A stretch of 64,000 nt of DNA from Desulfuromonas thiophila (GTDB taxonomy: Bacteria > Desulfobacterota > Desulfuromonadia > Desulfuromonadales > Desulfuromonadaceae). The DNA lies in assembly GCF_900101955.1 (NCBI RefSeq), contig NZ_FNAQ01000002.1, forward strand, positions 186,001 to 250,000, read 5' to 3'. The notes beneath the pieces are model-generated. The model ran no database searches, was not told where the DNA came from, and was given only the letters and a program-made list of their open reading frames with translations. Positions 35,666 through 47,645 of the stretch are shown one piece after another. A program made the position numbers and the translations under genes. The first letter of the stretch is position 1; every line of letters starts with the position of its first letter.

Positions 35666-36735
35666 TGCACCCTGATCATCTTGCTTTACTGGCCGAGCTG
35701 ATTCGTACGCCCAGCCCGTCCGGTTTTGAACAGCCGGTCCAGCGCGTCATTCGCCGCACCCTCGAAGGTGTCGCCGATGAGGTGCGCACCGATGTCCTGG
35801 GCAATGTCATCGCCCGACTGGCGGGGCCGCAGCCCGATTGCCCGCGGGTGATGCTGGCCGGTCATTGCGACGAAATCGGCTTCATGGTGCGCCATATTGA
35901 TGACAGGGGCTTTGTCTACTTCGCGCCCATCGGCGGGGTCGATGTGCATCTGGTGCCGGGCCAGCGGTTGCAGGCTCATACCGCCGAGGGTCCGTTGCTG
36001 GGGGTGGTTGGCCGCAAGCCGATCCATCTGCTCGAAGCCAAGGAACGCGAAACCCTGGCCAAATTCAAGGATCTGTTTGTTGATTTCGGTTTTGCCGACG
36101 GCGAGCAGGCCCGCGCCCGGCTGGCCATTGGTGACCCGCTGACCTTCGCGGTTGAGCTCGAGCGCCTGCAGGGTGACCTGGTGACGGCCCGCGCCTTCGA
36201 TGACAAGATGGGGGCCTTTATCGTTACCCGCGTGTTGCAGGAGGTGCGGCGACGGGGCACGGCGGCGGTGGAACTGTTCAGTGTGACCACGGTGCAGGAA
36301 GAGATTGGCCTGCGCGGTGCCGCCGCCAGCGTCTATGGCGTGCAGCCGGATATCGCCATCGCGGTCGATGTCGGTTTTGCCAGCGATTATCCCGGAGTTG
36401 ATGCCAAGGAGCTGGGTGAAGCGCGTCTCGGCGGTGGCCCGTTGCTGGCGCGTGGCGCCAACATCAATCCGCAGCTGTTTGCCCTGCTGTGCGAGACGGC
36501 ACGGCAGGAGAACATTCCGGTGCAGATCGTGGCCGCGCCGCGTGCCACCGGCACCGACGCCAACGTGATGCAGCTCTCCCGTGGCGGCGTGGCCACGGCG
36601 CTGGTCAGTGTGCCGTTGCGCTATATGCATTCGCCGGTGGAGGTGCTGTCGCTGGCCGATATCGAGGCTACCATCGCCCTGCTCAGCGCCACCCTGTGCC
36701 GCATCCGCGAGCGTGGCGCGTTTATTCCACAGTGA
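35656..36735 (+). CDS. M42-family metallopeptidase
   Basis: 359 residues. Metal and catalytic positions are evident in AGHCDEIGFMV, ARAFDDKMGAF, TTVQEEIGLRGA, VDVGFASDYPG and MHSPVEVLSL. M42 enzymes are dinuclear metal aminopeptidases (TET-type assemblies) also annotated as cellulase M; peptidase activity on cytosolic peptides is the likely role. RBS AAGGAG lies inside the miaB end. It overlaps miaB, giving translational coupling, but no functional link is known. Confidence 0.92.
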   Translation: MSVMHPDHLALLAELIRTPSPSGFEQPVQRVIRRTLEGVADEVRTDVLGNVIARLAGPQPDCPRVMLAGHCDEIGFMVRHIDDRGFVYFAPIGGVDVHLVPGQRLQAHTAEGPLLGVVGRKPIHLLEAKERETLAKFKDLFVDFGFADGEQARARLAIGDPLTFAVELERLQGDLVTARAFDDKMGAFIVTRVLQEVRRRGTAAVELFSVTTVQEEIGLRGAAASVYGVQPDIAIAVDVGFASDYPGVDAKELGEARLGGGPLLARGANINPQLFALLCETARQENIPVQIVAAPRATGTDANVMQLSRGGVATALVSVPLRYMHSPVEVLSLADIEATIALLSATLCRIRERGAFIPQ

Positions 36736-38286
<1,551 letters not shown>

Positions 38287-38311
38287 GTCCGGCGGAAGGA
38301 GAAACCTGTTC

Positions 38312-39868
38312 ATGGACCTGCACAGCGAAAAAATCCTGATTCTCGACTTCGGCTCGCAGTACAGTCAGCTCATTGCCCGGCGGGTGCGCGAGGCCCACGT
38401 CTATTGCGAACTGCACCCCTTCGATATGGCGATCACCGCCATCCGCGCCTTTGCGCCGCGCGGTATCATTCTCTCCGGCGGTCCCAAGTCGGTCTACGAA
38501 GCGGGCGCGCCGGCCATTGCCGAGGAGCTGTTTGAGCTGGGCGTGCCGGTGCTGGGCATCTGCTACGGCATGCAGCTGATGACACGTCATTTTGGTGGCC
38601 AGGTCGTGCCGGCCGGCAAGCGCGAGTACGGTCATGCCGAGCTGCAGGCCCTGGGTACGCCGGGATCGCTGTTCGACGGCTTTTTTGTCGAAGGCAAAAG
38701 CCCGGTGTGGATGAGCCACGGCGACCATGTGGCGCGGGTGGCCGAGGGCTTCGAGGTGGTGGCGGCGACGGATAACGCGCCGGTCTGTGCCATCCAGCAG
38801 GTTGAACGCCAGCTCTATGGCGTCCAGTTCCATCCCGAGGTCAACCACACGCCGCGCGGCGAACTGCTGATTGATACCTTTGTGCGGCGGATCTGCCGTT
38901 GCAGCGGCCAGTGGACACCGGGCCAGATCATTGAGGATGCCATTGGTCGCATCCGCGCCCAGGTGGGTGACGAGCAGGTCATTCTGGGGCTGTCCGGTGG
39001 CGTGGATTCGTCGGTCGCCGCCGCCCTGATCCATCGCGCCATCGGCGACCAGCTGACCTGTGTTTTTGTCGACAATGGTCTGCTGCGCCTCAACGAAGGC
39101 GATCAGGTCATGCAGACCTTCGCCGACAACCTGGGGGTGCGGGTCATTCGCGTCGATGCCGAGGACCGTTTTCTGGCAGCCCTGGCCGGCGTGACCGATC
39201 CGGAACAAAAACGCAAGATTATTGGCGGTCTGTTTGTCGATCTGTTCGAGGAGCAATCGAAACTGCTGCCCGCCGCCCGCTGGCTGGCACAGGGCACCAT
39301 CTATCCCGATGTCATCGAATCGGCTGGCGCCAAGACCGGCAAGGCGCACAACATCAAGAGCCATCACAATGTGGGTGGCCTGCCCGACTACATGCAGCTC
39401 AAGCTGCTGGAGCCCCTGCGAGAACTGTTCAAGGACGAGGTGCGCGCCATCGGCGAGGAACTGGGCCTGCCCCGTGCCATGGTCTGGCGCCATCCGTTTC
39501 CGGGCCCGGGCCTGGGAGTGCGGATTCTGGGTGAGGTGAAGAAGGAATACGCCGACATCCTGCGGCAGGCCGACGCCATCTATATTGAGGAACTCTACCG
39601 CAGTGGCCACTATGACAAGATCAGCCAGGCCTTTGCTGTTTTTCTGCCGGTCAAGAGCGTCGGTGTCATGGGCGACGGCCGCACCTACGAATATGTGGTG
39701 GCCCTGCGCGCAGTGGAAACCCGCGATTTCATGACTGCCGGCTGGTACCCCATGCCTTACGCCGATCTGGCCCGCATCAGCAACCGCATCATCAACGAGG
39801 TCAGGGGCGTCAACCGCGTGGTTTACGATATTTCCAGCAAGCCGCCGGCCACCATTGAGTGGGAATAG
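38312..39868 (+). CDS. guaA: GMP synthase (glutamine-hydrolysing)
   Basis: 518 residues from ATG 38312 after GGAAGGAG. The class I glutamine amidotransferase domain has its nucleophile Cys84 in GICYGMQ and FHPEVNHT with the catalytic His; the PP-loop LSGGVDSS (about 226) and the C-terminal dimerisation domain end TIEWE. It aminates XMP to GMP. The operon partner is guaB. Confidence 0.98.
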   Translation: MDLHSEKILILDFGSQYSQLIARRVREAHVYCELHPFDMAITAIRAFAPRGIILSGGPKSVYEAGAPAIAEELFELGVPVLGICYGMQLMTRHFGGQVVPAGKREYGHAELQALGTPGSLFDGFFVEGKSPVWMSHGDHVARVAEGFEVVAATDNAPVCAIQQVERQLYGVQFHPEVNHTPRGELLIDTFVRRICRCSGQWTPGQIIEDAIGRIRAQVGDEQVILGLSGGVDSSVAAALIHRAIGDQLTCVFVDNGLLRLNEGDQVMQTFADNLGVRVIRVDAEDRFLAALAGVTDPEQKRKIIGGLFVDLFEEQSKLLPAARWLAQGTIYPDVIESAGAKTGKAHNIKSHHNVGGLPDYMQLKLLEPLRELFKDEVRAIGEELGLPRAMVWRHPFPGPGLGVRILGEVKKEYADILRQADAIYIEELYRSGHYDKISQAFAVFLPVKSVGVMGDGRTYEYVVALRAVETRDFMTAGWYPMPYADLARISNRIINEVRGVNRVVYDISSKPPATIEWE

Positions 39869-39892
39869 ATCACCGCTGTCGCCACCAAGGAG

Positions 39893-39922
39893 GTCGGAGG
39901 GCCGCCACAGCGACCCTCCGAC
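39893..39922. terminator. Hairpin between convergent guaA and comEA-like gene
   Basis: GTCGGAGGG and CCCTCCGAC flank a 12-base loop. There is no clear U-run, so termination here may depend on Rho or be weak; placement between convergent genes supports it. Confidence 0.45.
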
Positions 39923-39935
39923 AGTGCTGCCGCGC

Positions 39936-40211
39936 TTATTGCAGACACACCTGCGGAGCAATCTTCTCCAGTGATTTTGCACCGATGCCCTGAACCTGAC
40001 ACAGTTGGTCGACGCTGGTGAAGGCGCCATGCTGTTCGCGGTAGGCAACGATCTTTTCCGCCGTTTTTTCGCCGATGCCCTTGATTTCCTGCAGCTGGAC
40101 AATGGTGGCGCTGTTGATGTTGACGGGCACTGTTGCCCACAGGGTCAGCGGCGCGCTGAGCAGCAGGACGAGCAGCAGGACGGTGAGACGGCGATAAAGA
40201 GGTTTGACCAT
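39936..40211 (-). CDS. Small ComEA-type helix-hairpin-helix protein
   Basis: 91 residues from ATG 40211, seven bases after AAAGGAG. A signal peptide (about 1–28, ending LTLWA) is followed by the full HhH pair VNINSATIVQLQEIKGIGEKTAEKI and VQGIGAKSLEKIAP, the minimal ComEA/Kinesin-type DNA-binding unit. It should be exported and bind DNA non-specifically. A second HhH protein is encoded at 4.1 kb. No other competence genes are nearby. Confidence 0.9.
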   Translation of the reverse strand: MVKPLYRRLTVLLLVLLLSAPLTLWATVPVNINSATIVQLQEIKGIGEKTAEKIVAYREQHGAFTSVDQLCQVQGIGAKSLEKIAPQVCLQ

Positions 40212-40284
40212 GGTATGACTCCTTTCGTGGAAAAAGAATAAAGAAAAAACCAACACGAACAGGAGCAAATCTTAGCTCCGGATC

Positions 40285-40923
40285 ATGACTTGTAAAGTGT
40301 TAAAGGAAGTTTTTTTTACAGCGGAAGCCGTGCCACTGCGGCCGGCGGTTTTTCTTGATCGCGATGGCACCCTCAATGAAGAGGTTGACTATCTGTGGCG
40401 CGAGGAGGATCTGCGGCTGCTGCCGGGTGTGCCCCAGGCCTTGGCGGCTTTGCGCCAGGCTGGTTTTGTGCTGGTGGTGGTAACCAATCAGTCGGGTGTG
40501 GCGCGGGGTTTTTTTGAGCCGGCGGATGTCGAGCGGCTGCACGCGGCCATGCAGCGGCGTTTGCAGGCTGCCGGTGCGGCGCTGGACGCCTTCTATTTTT
40601 GTCCCCATCACCCGACGACAGGGCGGCCGCCCTATGTGCAGGACTGTGCCTGCCGCAAGGGCCGGCCGGGTATGCTGCTGCAGGCGGCGGCGGATCTGCA
40701 CCTTGATCTGGCCGCGTCCTACATGATTGGCGATAAGGAAGCCGACCTGCAGGCCGGGGTGGCGGCTGGCTGCCGACCGCTGCTGGTGCTGACCGGCTAT
40801 GGTGCCGAGAGCCTGCGCCGCTTGCGCCACCAGGGTGTTGAACCCTGCGTGTTTGCCGATCTGGCGGCCGCGGCCCATGCCATTCTTAATGGCGGCTGTC
40901 CACCGGCCTCGACCGCATCCTGA
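40285..40923 (+). CDS. gmhB: D-glycero-D-manno-heptose-1,7-bisphosphate 7-phosphatase
   Basis: 212 residues. HAD motifs [14 protein letters not shown] and [11 protein letters not shown], the zinc loop with CPHH…[10 protein letters not shown], and [13 protein letters not shown] identify GmhB, which makes heptose 1-phosphate for LPS core sugars. The start is uncertain: ATG 40285 adds about 15 residues before the usual N-terminus, and GTG 40330 is an alternative. Other heptose genes are absent from the window. Confidence 0.9.
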   Translation: MTCKVLKEVFFTAEAVPLRPAVFLDRDGTLNEEVDYLWREEDLRLLPGVPQALAALRQAGFVLVVVTNQSGVARGFFEPADVERLHAAMQRRLQAAGAALDAFYFCPHHPTTGRPPYVQDCACRKGRPGMLLQAAADLHLDLAASYMIGDKEADLQAGVAAGCRPLLVLTGYGAESLRRLRHQGVEPCVFADLAAAAHAILNGGCPPASTAS

Positions 40924-41041
40924 CCACCGCCGGCGGTTGACCTGCTTCGGTCGGACAGGTAGACTGCCCCGGCAGCGCGTGTCAGTCGCGTCACTTTTTC
41001 CCCCTTCCTTTTTTTCGGACCCCTATTTCACGAGGCCCCGC

Positions 41042-42412
41042 ATGAATCTGACCTGTTTTAAAGCCTACGATATCCGTGGACGCATTCCTGATGAACTGGA
41101 TGAGGAGGTGGTGTACCGGATCGGTCGCGCTTACGCTGAATTTGTCAGGCCGCAGCGGGTGGTGGTGGGCCACGATGTGCGGCTGACCAGCCCGTTGCTG
41201 AGCCAGGCTCTGTGTCTTGGCCTTACCGAGGCTGGTGTCGATGTCTATGATATCGGCCTCTGTGGAACCGAAGAGGTCTATTTTGCCACCTTCCATGAGC
41301 AGATGGATGGCGGCATCATGATCACCGCCAGTCACAACCCGATGGATTACAACGGCCTGAAACTGGTGCGGCAACAGGCGCAGCCCATCAGTGCCGATAC
41401 CGGTCTGCAGCAGATTCGGCAGCTGGCCGAGGCGGGCGATTTTGAGGATCCGCACCGTTTCGGCAACGTGGAGCCCCTGGATGTGCGGGCGGCCTATATC
41501 AACCACCTGCTGACCTATGTCGACAGCCGGCTGCTGCCACAAGGCCGGATTGTTGTCAATGCCGGTAATGGCTGTGCCGGTCCGGTGCTTGATGCCCTGG
41601 CGCCGCATCTGCCCTGCGAACTGGTGCGGGTCAACCACCAACCCGACGGTCGTTTCCCCAATGGCATTCCCAATCCGCTGCTGCCGGAAAATCGCAGCGC
41701 CACGGCTCAGGCGGTGCTCGATCATCAGGCCCTGGCCGGCATCGCCTGGGATGGCGATTTTGACCGTTGTTTCCTGTTCGACGAAAAAGGCCAATTCATC
41801 GAAGGCTATTACATTGTTGGTCTGCTGGCCGAGGCGTTTCTGGCAAAGTATCCGGGCGCGAAAATCGTGCATGATCCGCGGCTGGTGTGGAATACCCTGG
41901 ATATCGTTGCGGCCGGCGCGGGTCAGGCGGTGGAGAGCAAGTCGGGCCACGCCTTCATCAAGGAGCGGATGCGGCTGGAGAATGCCGTTTACGGTGGTGA
42001 AATGAGTGCCCACCATTACTTCCGCGATTTTTCCTATTGTGACAGCGGCATGATCCCCTGGCTGCTGGTGCTGGAACTGATAGCGCGCAGCGGCAAGCCT
42101 CTGTCGCAGCTGGTGGCGGAGCGCATCGCCGCCTATCCGGCCAGTGGCGAGATCAACCGCGAGGTGCAGCAGGCGGATGCCGCCCTGCAGGCCCTCAAGG
42201 CGCACTACCGTGACCAGGCCCAGGCGATTAACGAGGTGGACGGTCTGGGCATGGACTTTGGTCGCTGGCGCTTCAATCTGCGCAGTTCCAATACCGAACC
42301 GGTGGTGCGGCTGAATGTGGAATCGCGCGCCGATGTGGCGCTGATGGAGCAGAAAACGCGGGAACTGCTGCTCTGGCTCGACAGCTGGAACGCCCGTTGT
42401 CAGAACGCCTGA
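41042..42412 (+). CDS. Phosphomannomutase/phosphoglucomutase
   Basis: 456 residues from ATG 41042 (upstream in-frame extension rejected). The phosphoserine loop is TASHNP (Ser97), the metal loop is DGDFDR (about 238), the sugar loop [10 protein letters not shown] and the phosphate loop RSSNTEP. This is the PMM/PGM (AlgC/ManB-like) alpha-D-phosphohexomutase, supplying mannose 1-phosphate or glucose 1-phosphate for polysaccharide and LPS. Specificity cannot be settled from sequence. It follows gmhB, fitting an envelope-sugar role. Confidence 0.93.
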   Translation: MNLTCFKAYDIRGRIPDELDEEVVYRIGRAYAEFVRPQRVVVGHDVRLTSPLLSQALCLGLTEAGVDVYDIGLCGTEEVYFATFHEQMDGGIMITASHNPMDYNGLKLVRQQAQPISADTGLQQIRQLAEAGDFEDPHRFGNVEPLDVRAAYINHLLTYVDSRLLPQGRIVVNAGNGCAGPVLDALAPHLPCELVRVNHQPDGRFPNGIPNPLLPENRSATAQAVLDHQALAGIAWDGDFDRCFLFDEKGQFIEGYYIVGLLAEAFLAKYPGAKIVHDPRLVWNTLDIVAAGAGQAVESKSGHAFIKERMRLENAVYGGEMSAHHYFRDFSYCDSGMIPWLLVLELIARSGKPLSQLVAERIAAYPASGEINREVQQADAALQALKAHYRDQAQAINEVDGLGMDFGRWRFNLRSSNTEPVVRLNVESRADVALMEQKTRELLLWLDSWNARCQNA

Positions 42413-42425
42413 GCCCGGTTGCCCC

Positions 42426-43019
42426 ATGAGCCGACAGCTGATTCTGGCCTCCACCAGCCCCTACCGGCGCCAGTTGCTGCGTCAGTTGGGGCTGCCATTT
42501 ACAGCCGTGGCGCCTGATTTCGAGGAAGTGCTTGACCAGCAGATCGCGCCGGAACTGCTGGTCAAGCATCTGGCCGCCGGCAAGGCCCGCAGCCTGGCGC
42601 CGCGTTTTGGCGATGCCCTGATCATCGGTGCCGATCAGGTGCTGGTTGATCCGCGCGGCCAGGTTCTCGGCAAGCCCGGCGATTTGGCCGCAGCGCGTCG
42701 CCAGCTGCAGGTCATGGCCGGTAAACGCAGCTGTTTTTTTACTGGTCTGGCCCTGCTTGACAGTGCCAGTGGCGCCCTGCTCAGCGAGGTGGTGCGCTTT
42801 GAGGTGCAACTGCGCCCGCTGACCAGTGGCCAGATTGATGCCTATCTGCAGCGTGAGCGGCCCTTCGACTGCGCCGGCTCCTTCCGGATCGAGGGGCTGG
42901 GCATTGCCCTGATGGAACGGCTGGCCGGGGAGGACTACAGCAGCCTGATCGGTCTGCCGCTCATTGCCTTGACGCGGTTGCTGGCTGCCTGCCACTGCGA
43001 CCCGCTGCAACCCTGCTGA
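42426..43019 (+). CDS. Maf/YceF-family nucleoside triphosphate pyrophosphatase
   Basis: 197 residues. Motifs LILASTSPYRRQLLRQLG, IIGADQVLV and CAGSFRIEGLGIALMERL match the YceF branch of Maf proteins, which hydrolyse 7-methyl-GTP in E. coli. It starts 14 bases after the phosphohexomutase gene and may be in its operon. A house-cleaning enzyme for modified nucleotides; substrate is inferred from the subfamily pattern. Confidence 0.92.
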   Translation: MSRQLILASTSPYRRQLLRQLGLPFTAVAPDFEEVLDQQIAPELLVKHLAAGKARSLAPRFGDALIIGADQVLVDPRGQVLGKPGDLAAARRQLQVMAGKRSCFFTGLALLDSASGALLSEVVRFEVQLRPLTSGQIDAYLQRERPFDCAGSFRIEGLGIALMERLAGEDYSSLIGLPLIALTRLLAACHCDPLQPC

Positions 43020-43088
43020 ATCCCCCCACGGTTTGTCATCTCCCGCTGTTTGTTGCCTCGAACCTGATCGCCTGGAAACCTGTGAGCC

Positions 43089-46000
43089 ATGGAACACGCC
43101 CCCTTTGTTCATCTGCATCTGCACAGCCAGTACAGCCTGCTGGATGGTGCCATCCGCATTCCCGATCTGATCGATCACGTCAAGGCCCACCGCATGCCGG
43201 CGGTGGCGGTCACCGATCATGGCAACATGTTCGGTGCTGTTGAGTTTTATCTCAAGGCCACTGCCGCTGGTGTCAAGCCTATCATTGGCTGCGAGGTCTA
43301 TGTGGCGCCGAGCAGCCGCTTTGATAAAAAGAACGCCCGTGGTTCCTCCGAGGCGTCCTATCATCTGGTGCTGCTGTGCCAGAATCAGACCGGTTATCGC
43401 AATCTCTGTCAGCTGGTCAGTGCTGCCTACCGTGAAGGCTTTTACTATCGGCCGCGTATCGACTGGGAGCTGCTGCGCCAGCACCATCAGGGCCTGATTG
43501 CCCTGAGTGCCTGCCTGGGGGGCGAAATTCCGACCCTGCTGCTGCTGGATCGGCCTGACGAGGCGCGCCAGCGGGCGCAGGAAATCGCCACGCTGTTCGA
43601 TGATGAGCGCTTCTATCTGGAGTTGCAGGAAAACAACATCCCCGAACAGGCCAAGGCCAACGCCGGTCTGATTGAGCTGGGCCGCGAGTTGGGCCTGCCA
43701 CTGGTGGCGACCAACGACTGCCACTATCTGACCCGCGAAGACGCCTATGCCCACGAGGTGCTGCTGTGCATCCAGACCGGCAAGACCATGGATGACGGCA
43801 AGCGCATGCGCTTCGCCAATGATGGCTTTTACGTGCGCAGCCCGCAGGAGATGGCGGCGCTGTTCGGTCATGTGCCCGAGGCCCTGAGCAACACCCTGGC
43901 CATTGCCCAGCGCTGCAACCTGACCTTCGATTTCAAGACCTATCACTTTCCGCAGTACGAAAAGCCGGCCGAGCAGACCCTCGACGAGGTGCTGCGTGAA
44001 CAGGCCCAGGCCGGTTTGGAGGAGCGGCTCAGGGTGATCCGTCAACGGCGGCCCGAGTTCAGCGCCGAACAGGAGGCACTGTACCGTCAACGGCTTGAAC
44101 GCGAACTTGATACCATTATCCAGATGGGCTTCCCCGGTTACTTTCTCATCGTTGCCGACTTTATCAACTGGGCCAAGGATCATGGCATTCCGGTGGGGCC
44201 GGGGCGTGGCAGCGCCGCCGGCAGCCTGGTGGCTTACGCCGTGCGCATCACCGACATCGACCCGATTCCCTACGACCTGCTGTTCGAGCGTTTTCTCAAT
44301 CCGGAGCGGATCTCGATGCCGGATATCGACGTCGATTTCTGCATTTACGGCCGTGAGGAAGTCATCCGCTATGTGCAGAACAAGTATGGCGCAGAAAACG
44401 TCGCTCAGATCATCACCTTCGGAACCCTGGGTGCCAAGGGCGTGATCAAGGATGTCGGCCGCGCCCTCAATCTGCCCTACAACGAGGTCGATAAAATCTC
44501 CAAGCTGGTGCCGGCGGTGCTCAATATCAGCCTGACCGATGCCCTCAAGCAGGAACCGCGTATTCAGGAGCTGGCCAAGAACGATATCCGCATCAAGGAG
44601 CTGTTGCAAATTGCCCTGCGGCTGGAGGGGCTGACCCGCCATGCCTCGACCCATGCCGCCGGCGTGGTGGTGACACCCAAACCCTTGACGGACTATCTGC
44701 CGCTGTACACCGATCCGAAGTCGGGCGGGCAGGTAACCCAGTACGCCATGAGTTATGTCGAAAAGATCGGCCTGGTCAAGTTCGACTTTCTCGGCCTGAA
44801 AACCCTCACCGTTATCGCCAACGCCCTGCGGCTGATCCGTGCCCACAAGGCTCCCCAGTTTGATCTGGAACAGCTGGCCGATGACGATGCTGCAACCTAT
44901 CAGCTGCTCAGTCGGGGCGATACCACCGGCGTGTTCCAGCTGGAATCCTCCGGCATGAAGGAGCTGCTGGTCAAACTCAAGCCCAGTTGCTTCGAGGATA
45001 TCATTGCCGCCTGTGCCCTCTACCGGCCCGGCCCGTTGGGGTCAGGCATGGTGGACGATTTCATCCTGCGCAAGCATGGCAAGAAGAAGATCGTCTACGA
45101 TTTTCCTCAGTTGGAACCGATCCTGCGCGACACCTATGGCGTCATCGTCTATCAGGAACAGGTCATGCTCATCGCTCAGGTGCTGGCCAATTATTCCCTT
45201 GGCGGCGCCGATCTGCTGCGCCGGGCCATGGGCAAGAAAAAAGCCGAGGAGATGGACAAGCAGAAGGAGCTGTTCCTGGCCGGGGCACGCGACAACAAGC
45301 TGGATGAAAAGAAGGCCGAGGCGGTGTTCGATCTGATGGCCAAATTTGCCGCTTACGGCTTCAACAAGTCGCATTCGGCGGCCTATGCCCTGATAGCCTA
45401 TCAGACCGCCTATCTCAAGGCCCACTATCCAGTTGAGTTCATGGCGGCGCTGCTGACCGAGGATATGGAAAATACCGACAAGGTGATCAAGAACATCGCC
45501 GAGGTGCGTTCGATGGGGCTGCAGATTCTGCCGCCCGACATCAATGCGTCGGTGCGTTCCTTCACCGTGCATGACGAAGCCATCCGCTTTGGTCTGGGCG
45601 CGGTCAAGGGCGTGGGCAGTGCCGCCATTGACGCCATTCTGCAGGCGCGGCAGGCACAGCCGTTTAAGGATCTCTATGACTTCTGTGAGCGGGCCGATCT
45701 GACCAAGGTCAACAAAAAGGTGATTGAGGCGTTGATCTGCTGTGGCGCCTTCGACAACCTGGGCGGTCATCGCGCCCAGTACCTGGCGGCGCTGGAAGAG
45801 GCGATGGAGATCGGTCAGCGGCTGCAGCGGGAGCGGCAGATGGGCCAGGAATCCCTCTTTGGTCTCGACGAGATGCTCTCCGGTCCGAAGGGGGCCTATG
45901 CCCAACTGCCCGAGGTGGAGGCCTGGCCGGAAAAGGAACGGCTGCAACATGAAAAGCAGGCCCTCGGTTTCTACATCACCGGCCATCCCCTGGCCCGTTT

Positions 46001-46562
46001 TGCCGAAGACATCAAGCGGCTGGCCACCTGCGACAGCAGTGGCTTGACCGAGCTGAGCGATAAGGCCGAGGTGCGGCTGTGCGGCATGGTGGCCGCCAGC
46101 AAGGAGCTGGTGACCAAGAAGGGTGAGCGTATGGCTTTTATCACCCTGGAGGACTTGACCGGTTCGACCGAGGTGGTGGTCTTTCCCGAGGCTTTTCAGG
46201 CGGCCGTTGATCTGCTGGCTGCCGAGGAGCCGTTGATGGTGTTTGGTACCCTTGATGCCGGCGAGGAAAGCTGTAAGGTGCTGGCCAGTCAGATTCTGCC
46301 CTTGCACGAGGTCAAGCAGCGCCAGACCAGCCGGGTGCGTATCCGCCTGTCCACGCCAGGTCTGACCGAGGATCAGCTGCAGAGCCTCAAGCATACCCTG
46401 ATGCGTTACAGCGGGGATTGCCCGGTGGAGTTGCAGATGGTGGTGCCCAATCGCAGTGAAACCCGCATCCAGATCGCGCCGGAACTGAGCGTGGTGGCCA
46501 GTGACGAACTGTCGCAGGCGGTGGAAAAATTGTTTGGCTATCCGGTTGTCACCTTCGAGTGA
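43089..46562 (+). CDS. dnaE: DNA polymerase III subunit alpha
   Basis: 1157 residues, the usual DnaE1 length. The N-terminal PHP domain starts HLHLHSQYSLLDGAIR; the palm has PDIDVDF (411–417), the fingers GRGSAAGSLVAYA, and a C-terminal HhH and OB fold (MAFITLEDLTGSTEVVVFPE) follow. It is the replicative polymerase. accA follows 114 bases downstream, an association seen in many Proteobacteria. Confidence 0.98.
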   Translation: MEHAPFVHLHLHSQYSLLDGAIRIPDLIDHVKAHRMPAVAVTDHGNMFGAVEFYLKATAAGVKPIIGCEVYVAPSSRFDKKNARGSSEASYHLVLLCQNQTGYRNLCQLVSAAYREGFYYRPRIDWELLRQHHQGLIALSACLGGEIPTLLLLDRPDEARQRAQEIATLFDDERFYLELQENNIPEQAKANAGLIELGRELGLPLVATNDCHYLTREDAYAHEVLLCIQTGKTMDDGKRMRFANDGFYVRSPQEMAALFGHVPEALSNTLAIAQRCNLTFDFKTYHFPQYEKPAEQTLDEVLREQAQAGLEERLRVIRQRRPEFSAEQEALYRQRLERELDTIIQMGFPGYFLIVADFINWAKDHGIPVGPGRGSAAGSLVAYAVRITDIDPIPYDLLFERFLNPERISMPDIDVDFCIYGREEVIRYVQNKYGAENVAQIITFGTLGAKGVIKDVGRALNLPYNEVDKISKLVPAVLNISLTDALKQEPRIQELAKNDIRIKELLQIALRLEGLTRHASTHAAGVVVTPKPLTDYLPLYTDPKSGGQVTQYAMSYVEKIGLVKFDFLGLKTLTVIANALRLIRAHKAPQFDLEQLADDDAATYQLLSRGDTTGVFQLESSGMKELLVKLKPSCFEDIIAACALYRPGPLGSGMVDDFILRKHGKKKIVYDFPQLEPILRDTYGVIVYQEQVMLIAQVLANYSLGGADLLRRAMGKKKAEEMDKQKELFLAGARDNKLDEKKAEAVFDLMAKFAAYGFNKSHSAAYALIAYQTAYLKAHYPVEFMAALLTEDMENTDKVIKNIAEVRSMGLQILPPDINASVRSFTVHDEAIRFGLGAVKGVGSAAIDAILQARQAQPFKDLYDFCERADLTKVNKKVIEALICCGAFDNLGGHRAQYLAALEEAMEIGQRLQRERQMGQESLFGLDEMLSGPKGAYAQLPEVEAWPEKERLQHEKQALGFYITGHPLARFAEDIKRLATCDSSGLTELSDKAEVRLCGMVAASKELVTKKGERMAFITLEDLTGSTEVVVFPEAFQAAVDLLAAEEPLMVFGTLDAGEESCKVLASQILPLHEVKQRQTSRVRIRLSTPGLTEDQLQSLKHTLMRYSGDCPVELQMVVPNRSETRIQIAPELSVVASDELSQAVEKLFGYPVVTFE

Positions 46563-46676
46563 TTCGGGTAGCATGGTCCGATTTTAAGCCAGTAAAAATT
46601 CGTTTTATTTTGCTGCTGTCGCAGCCTGCGCGGGTCTCTGACCGCTGCTGGCGCAGCAGGATACGGGAGAGCGCCC

Positions 46677-47645
46677 ATGCAGACCTACCTTGATTTTGAA
46701 AAGCCTCTGGCGGAACTGGAAAAAAAGATTCACGAACTGCGTGAATACTCTACCGAGGATGTCGATTTCACCAGCGAGTTGCAGAAGCTGGAAAAAAAGG
46801 CGCAGAAACTGCGCGAGGAAATTTTCTCCAAGCTCAGCCGCTGGCAGCGCACCCAGCTGGCCCGCCACCCCAACCGGCCCTTTACCCTCGACTTCATCCG
46901 CCATGTTTTCACCGACTGGTTCGAGCTGCATGGCGATCGCAATTTTGCCGATGACGCTGCCCTGGTGTGCGGCTTTGCCCGGATTGACGGCCAGCCCTGT
47001 GCCGTTATCGGCCACCAGAAGGGGCGCGATACCAAGGAAAAGGTGGCGCGCAATTTTGGCATGCCCAACCCCGAAGGTTACCGCAAGGCCCTGCGGATCA
47101 TGCAGATGGCCGAGCAGTTTGGTCTGCCGATTTTTACCTTCGTTGATACCCCCGGTGCCTATCCGGGCATTGGCGCCGAGGAACGCGGTCAGGCCGAGGC
47201 CATTGCCCGTAACCTGCGTGAGATGGCTGCTCTGACGGTGCCGGTGATCGTCACCATCACCGGCGAGGGTGGCAGTGGCGGTGCGCTGGCTGTTGCGGTC
47301 GGCAACCGGGTGCTGATGATGGAGTATTCCGTCTATTCGGTCATCTCGCCCGAGGGCTGTGCCGCCATTCTGTGGAGCGATGGCAGCAAGGGGCCCCAGG
47401 CGGCCGAGGCTCTCCGGCTGACGGCGGCCGATATCGCCGAACTCGGCTGTGTTATTGACGAGGTGATCCAGGAACCCGCTGGTGGCGCCCACAACGACAT
47501 CCCCGCGGCCTGCGCTGCGGTCAAGGCAGCACTGCTCAGACATCTGGCGGAACTGCAGCAACTCGATGCCGACCAACTGGTGGAACAGCGCTACCAGAAG
47601 TTCCGTGCCATGACGGTGCTGGAAGAAGCGGGGAGCGAGGCCTGA
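46677..47645 (+). CDS. accA: Acetyl-CoA carboxylase carboxyltransferase subunit alpha
   Basis: 322 residues. The N-terminal helical region ([18 protein letters not shown]) and the crotonase-like core with [34 protein letters not shown] and [14 protein letters not shown] are typical. With AccD it transfers the carboxyl group from biotin to acetyl-CoA in fatty acid synthesis. RBS GGGAGAG. The rlpA-like gene begins at the very next base after its stop. Confidence 0.98.
   Translation: MQTYLDFEKPLAELEKKIHELREYSTEDVDFTSELQKLEKKAQKLREEIFSKLSRWQRTQLARHPNRPFTLDFIRHVFTDWFELHGDRNFADDAALVCGFARIDGQPCAVIGHQKGRDTKEKVARNFGMPNPEGYRKALRIMQMAEQFGLPIFTFVDTPGAYPGIGAEERGQAEAIARNLREMAALTVPVIVTITGEGGSGGALAVAVGNRVLMMEYSVYSVISPEGCAAILWSDGSKGPQAAEALRLTAADIAELGCVIDEVIQEPAGGAHNDIPAACAAVKAALLRHLAELQQLDADQLVEQRYQKFRAMTVLEEAGSEA

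Noticed and set aside
42273-44846. 857-residue minus-strand frame
   Set aside because: Antisense to a Maf pyrophosphatase and to dnaE, both with clear signatures; no independent support.
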